Below, in pieces: positions 18,109-26,598 of a stretch of DNA of 64,000 nt. The DNA comes from Pseudomonadales bacterium (lineage in GTDB: Bacteria > Pseudomonadota > Gammaproteobacteria > Pseudomonadales > Azotimanducaceae). Positions within the stretch are counted from its first letter, which is position 1. Every line of letters starts with the position of its first letter. The stretch lies in NCBI GenBank assembly GCA_019090615.1, contig JAHRVQ010000015.1, forward strand, positions 34,882-98,881, written 5' to 3'. The position numbers were made by a program, and so were the translations under genes. The notes below the pieces were generated by a model. The model saw only the letters and a list, made by a program, of their open reading frames with translations, made no database searches and was not told where the DNA came from.

Positions 18109-18471
18109 ACCACTGAAAAACTTTAAAAAAACATTAAGGAGATACGATAGATAGAGGATACAGCAGATCCGGATCCTTGGGTATCAGTAGTCTTTTCCAA
18201 CCAGAGATGAGCCTGAAAAGGTCCTGGTAGTCGTTCATGATCGGCGGAAGAAAACGATCATGAGTTTGAAACAATTTGACACGAACCACTCATACAGCCT
18301 CCTAAAGCTGTTTGGAGCGAAAATCATATTGCCTTAAGCCGCGCTGAAATAAAAAATTCGCGAAAAGTGGCGGCTGGTCTTATGTAGAGTTTTTTTAGCT
18401 GAATTGTTACTTATTTTGTAATAAAAACGCCCTCTCCGCGTAAGACTAAATAATGCAACAGGAAGCAGTAA
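18109..18471. other. 363-bp gap with a 9-bp-arm inverted repeat
   Basis: No coding sequence is recognised. TCATGATCG (18235-18243) and CGATCATGA (18255-18263) form a perfect inverted repeat with an 11-base loop. The gap also holds the promoter of the ECF sigma gene, but I could not assign -35/-10 boxes with confidence. Confidence 0.5.
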
Positions 18472-19002
18472 ATGTCGGCCAACGTGGTTTTTGAAATTCT
18501 TTATAAGGAATATTACCGACGGGTTTATGGGCTATGTCGGCGGCTGCTTAATTCCACGGCTTTAGCAGAGGATGCGACTCAGGAAACCTTTATGCGCGCT
18601 TATAAAACTTTCGCCCGGTACGATAGTCAACAGCCCTTCTGGCAGTGGATTGCGGCTATTGCCAAAAATCATTGTATCGATCTGTTGAGACGGCAGGGCA
18701 GGGCAGTATCCTTATTTGGTGATGAAGCGGTGGAAATAGAACAGCTGGAGTCATCGGATAAGCAGGCTATGGCGTTGTTGATAGAAGTAGAAAATGCTGC
18801 TGCCTTAAATCAGGCCATTGCCAAATTACCTGATAAGTATCGGGTACCGATTGTGCTCGCTTATTTTGCTGAGGCGAGCTACGACCAGATTGCGGCAGAC
18901 CTTTTAATTAGTCGTAATCATGTGGGCGTATTGCTGCTGCGCGCCAAGCAGCAGCTGCGTGCGTATTTGCGAGATAATAATCCCGGCGAGCTGGAGTTAT
19001 GA
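18472..19002 (+). CDS. ECF-family RNA polymerase sigma factor
   Basis: A 176-residue extracytoplasmic-function sigma factor. Region 2 shows YRRVYGLCRRLLNSTALAEDATQETFMRAYKTFARYD (the DATQETF core-binding/-10 helix), and region 4 shows IAKLPDKYRVPIVLAYFAEASYDQIAADLLISRNHVGVLLLRAKQQL, a helix-turn-helix for -35 recognition. ATG 18472 follows AGGA at eight bases. The stop overlaps the ATG of the next gene (ATGA), so sigma and its membrane anti-sigma partner are translated together. Autoregulation is usual in such pairs; no promoter was verified here. Confidence 0.93.
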   Translation: MSANVVFEILYKEYYRRVYGLCRRLLNSTALAEDATQETFMRAYKTFARYDSQQPFWQWIAAIAKNHCIDLLRRQGRAVSLFGDEAVEIEQLESSDKQAMALLIEVENAAALNQAIAKLPDKYRVPIVLAYFAEASYDQIAADLLISRNHVGVLLLRAKQQLRAYLRDNNPGELEL

Positions 19003-20657
19003 CGCACTTAACTGAACTACAGTATTCGATGTACGCAGACGAGGCACTTCCGCCAGCGGAAGTAAAACACGTTAAGGCACATATCAGCGCATGTAAAGAT
19101 TGCCAGCTACGGTTTACTGCATATAGCGATGAGAAACGGCTGATCAGAAATGCGCTGAGTGTCGAACAGCTGGTTGCCATACCCGGGGTTTTACCAAAAT
19201 TTACTAAACCTGTCAGTCTGCAGACTTTTGCGCTTGCTAACGTAATCACTGGGTTAGTTATCTGGCTGGCCCAGTTTTTATGGAAGACGCTGTTTGGTGA
19301 ATTTGTCGTCAATTTATTTTCCTGGTTCGCATTTCCGCTGCCTGATGTCTATGGGTTGTTGGCCGATACCGCATTTTATCTTTCCCAAAAAGGAGTAACC
19401 ATGATCGTAACTTATCTTGATTTCGTCGCAGCTTCACTCTCTATTCTGGTGCTTATGTGGTTGGCCTATTCATTCAGAAAGGCCCGTAGGACAGGGAACA
19501 TGACAGTGAACATAGTTGTGAACACAGGTTTGCTTGCTGTGCTTGCTACTAATGTTTTAATCCCGGAGCAGGCCTATGCACTGGAGCATCGCTCTAATAA
19601 AGGGTTAGTCACTGTTGAAGCATCAGAAACTGTTGATGATACGCTGGTTATCACCGCTGAAACTATTGTGATTGATGGGCAAGTTAATGGTGATCTGATT
19701 GCTTTTGCCCGCAGGGTCATTGTGAATGGGGCAATTGATGGCAATTTAATTTCATTTGGCAAGGCGGTTAGCCTGCAAGGCAAGGTTAATGGTTCTGTGC
19801 TTAGTGGTGCAAATACGCTTGAGCTAAATGGTGCTGTGGTGATGAACGACTTTTGGGGGGCTGCGCACCTGGTGACGATCAATGGGCAATCCCGCATTGG
19901 GCGTAATGCCATTGTCGCCTCTGAACTGGCCGTGATTGCAGGTAAGGTTGGCCGAGACTTGTATGGTTTTGCCGAATCGATTGAATTAAGCGGGGCGGTG
20001 GGTGAAGACGTTGAAGCCTTTGTAGATGGTATTAGTCTGTTGGGAGCGGCAATAGTCGCTGGCGATCTACGCATAAGAACCCATGATGAGAATAAATTAC
20101 AACAAGCTGCATCAGCGACAATCGGTGGTGAGGTGGAATATGTATCGCGACATGCTGAGTTTAGTGATAGCAACAGATATTTATCAGGAAAATATTACCT
20201 TTGGCAGGTATTGCGTCTGGTAGCGGCGCTACTTGCCGGCATCCTACTATTATGGTTTATTCCCAAGTTGCGCAACCTGACGCTGGGCAGCGGTAGTGCC
20301 GGCGTGATGACGGCGGGTATTGGTCTGGTGACGTTGATCAGTATGCCGATTATTTTGTTGCTGCTGACTGTTACCGTTGTTGGATTACCTTTTGCCGCTA
20401 TCGGGCTTTTCTTCTGGTTGATGCTTATTTACTTCGCCAAAATTGTTTTGGCGGCCATTATTGGGCGGATGGTGCTCAGTAATACCACAATTGATGAAAG
20501 CCTGCCCTTAACGCTATTAGTGGGGCTGGTGGTGGTGATTTTGGCGATAAATCTTCCGCTGGTCGGGGGTATCTTTAGCTTTATTCTTACGGTGCTTGGG
20601 GTTGGGTTGATGGCACAGATGGTGTGGGCTTATACGCAGACATTAAATAGTGACTAA
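18999..20657 (+). CDS. Membrane anti-sigma factor fused to bactofilin-like beta-helix
   Basis: A 552-residue protein. The N-terminus is a zinc-finger anti-sigma domain (HVKAHISACKDC, the His-x3-Cys-x2-Cys signature). Hydrophobic spans follow around residues 75-105 and 135-155. Then comes a right-handed beta-helix of short repeats (VIDGQVNGDLIAFARRVIVNGAIDGNLISFGKAVSLQGKV style), as in bactofilins/polymer-forming proteins, at about 210-360. Four hydrophobic segments end the protein (about 395-550). The sensor part may therefore be an extracytoplasmic beta-helix. It overlaps the sigma gene by four bases. The combination has a clear role in sigma control, but the signal is unknown. Confidence 0.82.
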   Translation: MTHLTELQYSMYADEALPPAEVKHVKAHISACKDCQLRFTAYSDEKRLIRNALSVEQLVAIPGVLPKFTKPVSLQTFALANVITGLVIWLAQFLWKTLFGEFVVNLFSWFAFPLPDVYGLLADTAFYLSQKGVTMIVTYLDFVAASLSILVLMWLAYSFRKARRTGNMTVNIVVNTGLLAVLATNVLIPEQAYALEHRSNKGLVTVEASETVDDTLVITAETIVIDGQVNGDLIAFARRVIVNGAIDGNLISFGKAVSLQGKVNGSVLSGANTLELNGAVVMNDFWGAAHLVTINGQSRIGRNAIVASELAVIAGKVGRDLYGFAESIELSGAVGEDVEAFVDGISLLGAAIVAGDLRIRTHDENKLQQAASATIGGEVEYVSRHAEFSDSNRYLSGKYYLWQVLRLVAALLAGILLLWFIPKLRNLTLGSGSAGVMTAGIGLVTLISMPIILLLLTVTVVGLPFAAIGLFFWLMLIYFAKIVLAAIIGRMVLSNTTIDESLPLTLLVGLVVVILAINLPLVGGIFSFILTVLGVGLMAQMVWAYTQTLNSD

Positions 20658-20911
20658 TTCAATGGGGTTAGATTTTATTGATATATTGCTGGGATGCAGC
20701 GTGGCAGCTGTTGGCCGCTTCACTGAAGTTACCAGGGGAGGTTCTTATTAAGCGGAAATTTTCTTCTGGATCAGTCCATCTTTGCCCCTGTTCTTCCTAT
20801 GTTTACGTACTGTTTAGCTAATGTAGGACTATGTCTGATTTCTGGTAATTTTGGGTACCGCTGTGCTTTTGGGCTGGCTATAAATTGAGTATTATTGTCT
20901 ATACTGCAGCA

Positions 20912-23005
20912 ATGGATGATGTTGAAGCTGATGTATCAATAGAGCCGTGCTTGAGTAACTGGGGCCGTTTTCGTGTTTGTTTTCGCTGTTTTGGTCCTTA
21001 TTTCTATAATAGGTCACTTGCCGGCCTGGCAGCAATCTGTGTTTTTGTGTTTGTTTCAATTAATAGTTATGTCGCCCAGTTACAGGAAAAACTTGATCAG
21101 ACGGCGGCGCTTGAGCGGGCCGCTAATCTGGCTGAAGCGGTCGCCGGGTTTAGAACCTTATATACGTCAGAGGTGGTGCAAAGGTTAAAAGGCCGGGGCG
21201 TGTTGATTACCAATAATTATAGGCAGCATGCTGGTGCTATTCCGCTGCCGGCGACCTTAAGTATGCAGCTGGGTCAGGTGTCTGAATCGCGTCTTGAAGG
21301 TTTTAATACGCGCCTGTATAGCCCCTATCCGTTCCCAGGCAGAAGGACCCGCGGCGGTTTAAATGGCGAATTCGAAAGGCAGGCCTGGCAAGCGCTAAAT
21401 GATGATCCGAGTCAGCCTTATTATAAAATAGAGACCAGTGCTGAGGGGGTTTATCTGCGGTACGCGATAGCCGACAAGCTGCGTGAAGGTTGCGTCAATT
21501 GTCATAACACTCATCCTGATACACCCAAAAATGATTGGCAGGTAGGTGATGTGCGCGGCATTCTGGAGATTAGTTTGCCCATGGCACAGATTATCGCCAG
21601 AGGCCAGTCCGAGTTATCGCAGTTATTTTATGTGCTACTGGGTGTACTTTCTGTGAGTTTTGTGGCGCTCGCAGTGGTCATTTTACGCATTCAGAAAGTC
21701 TCCAATACCACCCTGCTGGCCAATACTAAACTTGCCAGCATTAATATAGAGCTAGATGAGGCGCGGCAAATAGCAGAGCAACATAATCAATCGAAAAGTG
21801 CATTTTTGGCCAATATGAGCCATGAAATTCGCACCCCGATGAACGGTACGCTTGGCATGATGTCGCTGTTGCTCGATACAGATCTTAATGCAGAACAAAA
21901 AGGCCTATTAGAAACAGCATATAACTCCGGTCAAATATTGCTGGTATTACTGAACGATATTCTGGATCAGTCAAAAATAGAGGCAGGCAAATTAACACTG
22001 GAAAATATTGCCGTTGACTGCCGACAGGTAGTGAAAGAAGTGGCCAACTTAATGCTGGAGCCGGTTAAAGCCAAGGATCTTGAGTTGGTGCTTGAAATTG
22101 ATGATAGTGTACCGGCATTTTTTGAAGGCGACCCGACTCGGCTTCGGCAGATACTGATTAATCTGATTAGCAACGCAACAAAATTTACTCAGCAAGGCAA
22201 AATTAAATTGCAGGTGGCGGTTGCGCCTGATGAGCAGCTTCGGTTTGCTGTTGTTGACTCGGGCATAGGTATTGCGACAGAGGCGGTAGATAAGATTTTC
22301 GATTGTTTTACCCAGGCTGATGAAAGTACCACGCGGAATTATGGCGGTACTGGCCTCGGCTTGTCATTGAGCCGGCAGATGGCGGAATTAATGGGCGGTG
22401 AAATGCAGGTTGAGTCAACTGTAGGGGTAGGAAGTACCTTTTGGTTTACCATCAGCGCCAGGGGTATAGATAAAGTAGTTCAGACTGAACGACCGGAGTC
22501 CGATTTAACCACTCTAAACCCAGTTGATACGATCGAGCCTGAGCTGGCCGATGCGACAGATGAGGTTGTGCATCGTGTATTGGTGGTAGAAGACAATGTA
22601 GTCAATCTAAGGGTTGCCAAAGCCATGTTACTTAAACTTGGTTGTAATGTTGAAATGGTCAAAGATGGAAAGGAGGCGTTAGCAATCGTTTTTGAAACTC
22701 AATTTGATATTGTGTTTATGGATTGCCAGATGCCGATTATGGATGGTCTTGATGCCACACGACGGATACGGGATCGAGAACAACAGGATGAACTTGATAG
22801 AACCCCAATTGTGGCTATGACTGCCCATGCAATGGCGGAACATCGCGAAAATAGTTTGCAGGCGGGTATGGATGATCATATGACCAAACCGATCAATGTC
22901 GGTGATCTACAACGTATGTTAGATCTTTGGTCAAGACAGAGTAATAGTTATTGGGTAGAAAAATTGCAGCCCCACCAGGCTGATCGGCATTCTGATTTAA
23001 ATTGA
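20912..23005 (+). CDS. Hybrid sensor histidine kinase with CxxCH (DUF3365/Tll0287-like) sensor
   Basis: About 697 residues. A membrane span (about 35-55) precedes a periplasmic DUF3365/Tll0287-like domain that contains CVNCH, a c-type heme attachment motif, and ends in [14 protein letters not shown] second span follows near residue 245. The kinase core is complete: HisKA with [12 protein letters not shown] (phospho-His), HATPase_c with [10 protein letters not shown] and [10 protein letters not shown], and a C-terminal receiver [18 protein letters not shown] ... [14 protein letters not shown] (phospho-Asp in MDCQMP). No separate regulator is adjacent, so output partners are unknown. The frame opens at TTG 20885; the ATG 20912 is chosen. 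It is a likely redox, NO or gas sensor (inference). Confidence 0.88.
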   Translation: MDDVEADVSIEPCLSNWGRFRVCFRCFGPYFYNRSLAGLAAICVFVFVSINSYVAQLQEKLDQTAALERAANLAEAVAGFRTLYTSEVVQRLKGRGVLITNNYRQHAGAIPLPATLSMQLGQVSESRLEGFNTRLYSPYPFPGRRTRGGLNGEFERQAWQALNDDPSQPYYKIETSAEGVYLRYAIADKLREGCVNCHNTHPDTPKNDWQVGDVRGILEISLPMAQIIARGQSELSQLFYVLLGVLSVSFVALAVVILRIQKVSNTTLLANTKLASINIELDEARQIAEQHNQSKSAFLANMSHEIRTPMNGTLGMMSLLLDTDLNAEQKGLLETAYNSGQILLVLLNDILDQSKIEAGKLTLENIAVDCRQVVKEVANLMLEPVKAKDLELVLEIDDSVPAFFEGDPTRLRQILINLISNATKFTQQGKIKLQVAVAPDEQLRFAVVDSGIGIATEAVDKIFDCFTQADESTTRNYGGTGLGLSLSRQMAELMGGEMQVESTVGVGSTFWFTISARGIDKVVQTERPESDLTTLNPVDTIEPELADATDEVVHRVLVVEDNVVNLRVAKAMLLKLGCNVEMVKDGKEALAIVFETQFDIVFMDCQMPIMDGLDATRRIRDREQQDELDRTPIVAMTAHAMAEHRENSLQAGMDDHMTKPINVGDLQRMLDLWSRQSNSYWVEKLQPHQADRHSDLN

Positions 23006-23103
23006 TTTTTTTGGGCTATCGCAAGTGTTGTTAATAATTGTTGTTAATAATAGTGCCGGCCTGATGGCGCTGAAATTAATGCCGTCTAACAGCATGGAAA
23101 TCA

Positions 23104-23949
23104 CTAGCCAGAAAAATGCCCACGTATAAATTCACGGATCTGGCTCAGTAATTCGGTGGGTTTTTCGCGGCCGATACCATCAAAACTGCTGTTTTTAGTG
23201 TTCTTACAAAGTTCTGCTGCAAGTCCTGATGGGTGCTGGGCGTCGTTACCTGCGGCGATAAACATCGGTACGGATGATCTCGTAACAGAAAGATCGTTGA
23301 CCGAGAAAAACCGTTTGTCCGAGGGGAATGCACCGTCTCTAAAATCCACGATCAGGCTGATATAACCTTCTCTACCAATAGAATGTATTGCTGCAGAAAA
23401 GCCTGCCTGGTCGTGTAGGCGTTGAGCCCAGGGTCCGCCTTCAGGGTTGTCATTAAATACCCCGTTGGTTTGGGCGGCGCTAACAACGCCCTGTAGGCCT
23501 TCAGCACGGGCGATGCGGATAGTGTCATTGAACATGGCGTAATAACTATTGATTGAATTGCTCTGATCGACGGCCATGGGCTCTATAAGTACCACAGCAC
23601 GGGTTCTTGCCGGTGCGTCGCAGGCAAATTTAATGGCGCTGGCGCAATAGAAATCGGCGCCAATCACTGCAGCAGTTTTTATTCCCAGGGCCTCTAATAC
23701 GGTATTTTGATCGTCAAACACCTCAGCATGAGAAAAGGGCGCTAGTGCTGTACGTCCAGCTCCAGCATGGCGTTGATCCATGGTGATGACGCTAAATTCA
23801 TCGGCTAGCGTGCGTGGATCAATGAAATACTGCGACCATTGCTGCGCGGCGCTGCTGATACCGCCCGGGGCTAGTAACAGGACAGGATCCCCAGAACCTG
23901 TGATCTCGTACGGAATAACGCTGCCATCCGGTCTTATAACTTCCTGCAT
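23104..23949 (-). CDS. Alpha/beta-hydrolase with Asp at the nucleophile elbow
   Basis: A 281-residue alpha/beta-hydrolase. The N-terminus has LLLAPGG (oxyanion region), VITMDQRHAGAGRT as in the hydrolase family, and RARTRAVVLIEPM-type strands. At the nucleophile elbow, where most members read Gly-x-Ser-x-Gly (or Gly-x-Cys in this subgroup), the sequence is VIGADFYCASA, so Asp occupies the nucleophile position as in dehalogenases. The C-terminal FIAAGNDAQHPSGLAAELC is conserved in the group. A non-hydrolytic or dehalogenase-like role is possible. It lies just upstream of, and divergent from, the P450 gene. Confidence 0.8.
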   Translation of the reverse strand: MQEVIRPDGSVIPYEITGSGDPVLLLAPGGISSAAQQWSQYFIDPRTLADEFSVITMDQRHAGAGRTALAPFSHAEVFDDQNTVLEALGIKTAAVIGADFYCASAIKFACDAPARTRAVVLIEPMAVDQSNSINSYYAMFNDTIRIARAEGLQGVVSAAQTNGVFNDNPEGGPWAQRLHDQAGFSAAIHSIGREGYISLIVDFRDGAFPSDKRFFSVNDLSVTRSSVPMFIAAGNDAQHPSGLAAELCKNTKNSSFDGIGREKPTELLSQIREFIRGHFSG

Positions 23950-24098
23950 CCTGGTCCTCGTAAAATAATCAGTGATTTGGATACCATAACATTACCCGCC
24001 TGAGCCAGGCACCTATTTATGTCTCAATCGGTACATGGGTTTGTCTCTCTACGTCAGCATGTTACATTATCGGCAGATAATCTTTTGGAGCTAGACAC

Positions 24099-25424
24099 TT
24101 GCAAAATGATAATGCCAAACTCACTTTAGAAAACCTCAACATCACTGATACAAAATTGTATGTTAAAGATGGTTATCCCTGGGCTGCATGGGATTTACTG
24201 CGACGTGAAGCGCCGGTTTTCTGGTATCAGCGGCCGCAATACGAACCTTTTTGGGCAATTACCAAACATGAAGATGTTGGTTTTATATCCCGTAACCCGG
24301 ACATTTTTTCCAATACCCAGTTATTGCGCCTGGCTGATACCGGTTCTTTGAAAATCGGCCAGCGGGGAAGAATCCGTAATGCCCGCCGTTACGGCGGCAG
24401 CCCGGACGATCCACCTGATTTTATCTTTATGGATCCGCCTGAACATCGCCAGCATCGTAGTGCGGTATCGCGTCACTTTACGCCCCGTACCATGCGTGCA
24501 CTTGAGGGTCACTTTGCCCAGATGTCGGGTGACTATGTGAATAAGTTTGCGGACATTCTGGTGGATAATCTCACCAGTAAAGGTGCCAATGAGGCGGTTG
24601 ATGTTGTGCATGAACTGGCGGCTAAATTGCCGGTGGCGGCAATCTGTGAAATGGCGGGTATCCCATCTGAAGACTGGGACCAGATTTTTTCCTGGACGGA
24701 AGCTCTGATAGGCGCTGCCGATCCTGAGTTTAGATTGCCTGGTGAGAGCCAGGAGCAAACCCTTCGTCGCAGTAGCGGCGAGTGGCGTCGTTATAATGAG
24801 AAACTGGTAGAGCAGCGGTTAGCAGAAGGGCTGGGTGGTGACCTGCTAAGTGCCCTTATGCAGGCGGATATCGGCGGCGAAAGTCTTAACCCTAAGGAAA
24901 TATCGTCATATTTTACGCTGCTAGTTGCAGCAGGAAATGAGACCACCAGGAATTCTATTACTGGCGGCATAAAGGCTTTGTTGGATCATCCGGAGCAGCT
25001 GGAGCATTTAATCGCCAACCCCGACCTGGTGCCTTCTGCGGTGGAAGAAATACTCCGCTGGACCTCGGCGGTGATTCAGTTTCAACGTACTGCCATGCAA
25101 GACGTCGAGATTCGCGGCCAATTGATTCGCAAAGGCGAGTCGGTGGTGATGTGGTATCCCTCTGCAAATAGAGATGAAGACGTATTTACTGATCCTTATA
25201 AATTTGATATCGAACGCACGCCTAATGATCACTTTGCTTTCGGTGGTTTTGGTGAGCATTTCTGTCTTGGCGCACATCTGGCGAGATGGGAGTTGCGTTC
25301 AATGTTTACCGCGCTGTTGCCGGTAATGTCCAGGCTTGAGCTGGTAAGCGACCCGCAATATGTACAGGGTAGTCTGCATGTGGGTGGTATCAAACGCATG
25401 ATGGTGCGTTCCAAAGCCGCCTAA
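24099..25424 (+). CDS. Cytochrome P450 (first)
   Basis: A 441-residue bacterial P450. The I-helix oxygen-activation motif is AAGNETT, the K-helix is EEILRW (Glu-x-x-Arg), and the heme-binding loop is FGGFGEHFCLGAHLAR, with Cys as the axial ligand. MDPPEHRQHRSAVSRHFTPRTM is a normal C-helix region. The start is a TTG with GGAG (24087-24090) eight bases before it; no ATG is near. A dedicated ferredoxin follows 21 bp after the stop. The overall pattern resembles the CYP124/125/142-like lipid and steroid hydroxylases, but subfamily and substrate cannot be fixed by eye. Confidence 0.92.
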   Translation: MQNDNAKLTLENLNITDTKLYVKDGYPWAAWDLLRREAPVFWYQRPQYEPFWAITKHEDVGFISRNPDIFSNTQLLRLADTGSLKIGQRGRIRNARRYGGSPDDPPDFIFMDPPEHRQHRSAVSRHFTPRTMRALEGHFAQMSGDYVNKFADILVDNLTSKGANEAVDVVHELAAKLPVAAICEMAGIPSEDWDQIFSWTEALIGAADPEFRLPGESQEQTLRRSSGEWRRYNEKLVEQRLAEGLGGDLLSALMQADIGGESLNPKEISSYFTLLVAAGNETTRNSITGGIKALLDHPEQLEHLIANPDLVPSAVEEILRWTSAVIQFQRTAMQDVEIRGQLIRKGESVVMWYPSANRDEDVFTDPYKFDIERTPNDHFAFGGFGEHFCLGAHLARWELRSMFTALLPVMSRLELVSDPQYVQGSLHVGGIKRMMVRSKAA

Positions 25425-25445
25425 CAGATAACATAAGGAGAAAAA

Positions 25446-25637
25446 ATGAAAGTCATAATTGATCATAGTTTATGTGAAGGTCATTCACGCTGTATGGATG
25501 ATCTGCCAGAAGTGTTTGAAGTGCGTGACGACGACCGCTCTTATACGCTGGTGGAAACCATCCCGGCGGAGTTAGAGGAACAGGTTAGAAAGGCTGTCAG
25601 CGTATGCCCGCGGGCAGCGATTGAAATTATTGATTAA
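25446..25637 (+). CDS. P450-associated ferredoxin, CxxHxxC type
   Basis: A 63-residue ferredoxin that likely passes electrons to the adjacent P450. The cluster residues are C-E-G-H-S-R-C near residue 10 and VCPRA near 54. A [4Fe-4S] ferredoxin would have Cys-x2-Cys-x2-Cys, so the middle ligand is His here. This marks a [3Fe-4S] or His-ligated cluster, as known for other P450-linked ferredoxins. ATG 25446 follows AAGGAGAAAAA. It is in the P450 operon. Confidence 0.9.
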   Translation: MKVIIDHSLCEGHSRCMDDLPEVFEVRDDDRSYTLVETIPAELEEQVRKAVSVCPRAAIEIID

Positions 25638-25652
25638 CCTGGGATTGTATTG

Positions 25653-26054
25653 ATGAAAGGCAGTTGTTTGTGCGGTAAATGCGTGTTTGATTTGAAAGGT
25701 GAAATTGACGCAGTGGGCAAATGCCATTGTTCGAAATGCCGCAAAGTCTCGGGCACAGGTTCAAATGCGGTGCATTCAGCAAAGCCTGAGAACCTTGCGT
25801 GGCTGAGCGGCGAGGCCAGTATAAAAACCTATGTAATGCCTGATGGCTGGCGCAGTACATTTTGCAATGACTGCGGCTCACCGTTGCCCATGTTGATTGA
25901 AAATGGTGCCTTGTGGATAGTGCCGGCGGGGTTGCTGGATGAAGACCCTGGCGTGAATATTAAAGGGCATATCTGGACCGGTGACAGGCCATCATGGGAC
26001 GTTATCGATGATACGGCTGTGCAATTTTTACAAGGGCCGCCTGGTGTAGGTTAG
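25653..26054 (+). CDS. GFA/CENP-V-family zinc-binding protein
   Basis: A 133-residue glutathione-dependent formaldehyde-activating (GFA) fold protein. It has CLCGKC near the N-terminus, CHCSKCRKVSG at about 28, and FCNDCGSPLP in the middle, matching the Cys-rich zinc sites of the family. Despite the family name, most members have no proven enzyme activity. The ATG at 25653 is used; a TTG just before it is ignored. It starts 15 bp after the ferredoxin stop and completes the P450/ferredoxin operon, where demethylation could release formaldehyde. This link is inference. Confidence 0.85.
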   Translation: MKGSCLCGKCVFDLKGEIDAVGKCHCSKCRKVSGTGSNAVHSAKPENLAWLSGEASIKTYVMPDGWRSTFCNDCGSPLPMLIENGALWIVPAGLLDEDPGVNIKGHIWTGDRPSWDVIDDTAVQFLQGPPGVG

Positions 26055-26123
26055 AGACTTTGTCGTTGTTTCTGGGCTGATTTTGCTATGTTTCACAAAA
26101 TCAATAAAGTCTGACCTTTTCGA

Positions 26124-26246
26124 TTAAGCCACCATAAGCTGACTCGTTTTCGAACCAGTGTTAAACAACCAACGCATTATCACGCTGTTGTCGAATACAG
26201 CACTTTTGGTATATTGCGCGTGCTGCCCTGGTGATTTATATCCCAC
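26124..26246 (-). pseudogene. Decayed PIN-toxin start (remnant)
   Basis: Translation from GTG 26246 gives VGYKSPG... then VFDNSVIMRWLFN and TGSKTSQ before a stop at 26124. This is nearly identical to the first 37 residues of the intact toxin at 29147-29605 (LDNSVIMRWLFNDGSKTDQ). Only 40 residues remain of about 150, so it is a truncated relic. It overlaps the antitoxin remnant by 11 bp, exactly as in the intact locus. Confidence 0.85.
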
Positions 26247-26442
26247 GTTTTCGGCGTCGCTCCAAAATTGATTCCGAGCTGTTGGGTACGGGAGTTGGCC
26301 AGTGGCCTAGCAAAAATTCTAGAGCCTTATTAGCACGTGACGGATTATGGTAAGGACGAATTTCAGCAATTGGCTTGCCGTGCTTGCAGACAATGGCGGT
26401 TACGGCGACATGTGAATTTTTTGCTGACTTGTCGATTGTCAA
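26236..26442 (-). pseudogene. Decayed Phd-type antitoxin (remnant)
   Basis: A 68-residue frame whose C-terminal 50 residues (HGKPIAEIRPYHNPSRANKALEFLL ... SESILERRRKRGI) match the intact antitoxin at 29595-29831. The normal N-terminal DNA-binding part is lost or scrambled (deletion between the start and the VCKHG strand). It pairs with the toxin relic above, so the whole 26124-26442 block is a dead copy of the 29.5-kb locus. Confidence 0.8.
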
Positions 26443-26553
26443 ATGTCTTTAACGTCTATTTTTGAAAATCAAACGAGACTGACCGCAATGGTCAAAGCCT
26501 GGGATGCTTCGATTGTTTTTTACTCCAGTTGTGCTGTGCCTAGTTTTTACGGC

Positions 26554-26592
26554 AATGTTTTGCACTAATGTTTTGCACCAATGTTTTGTGCA
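26554..26592. repeat. 13-bp tandem repeat, three units
   Basis: Three adjacent copies of AATGTTTTGCACT (the third with changes) lie just past the end of the 2OG-oxygenase gene. Non-coding. Confidence 0.8.
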
Positions 26593-26598
26593 AGGGTT

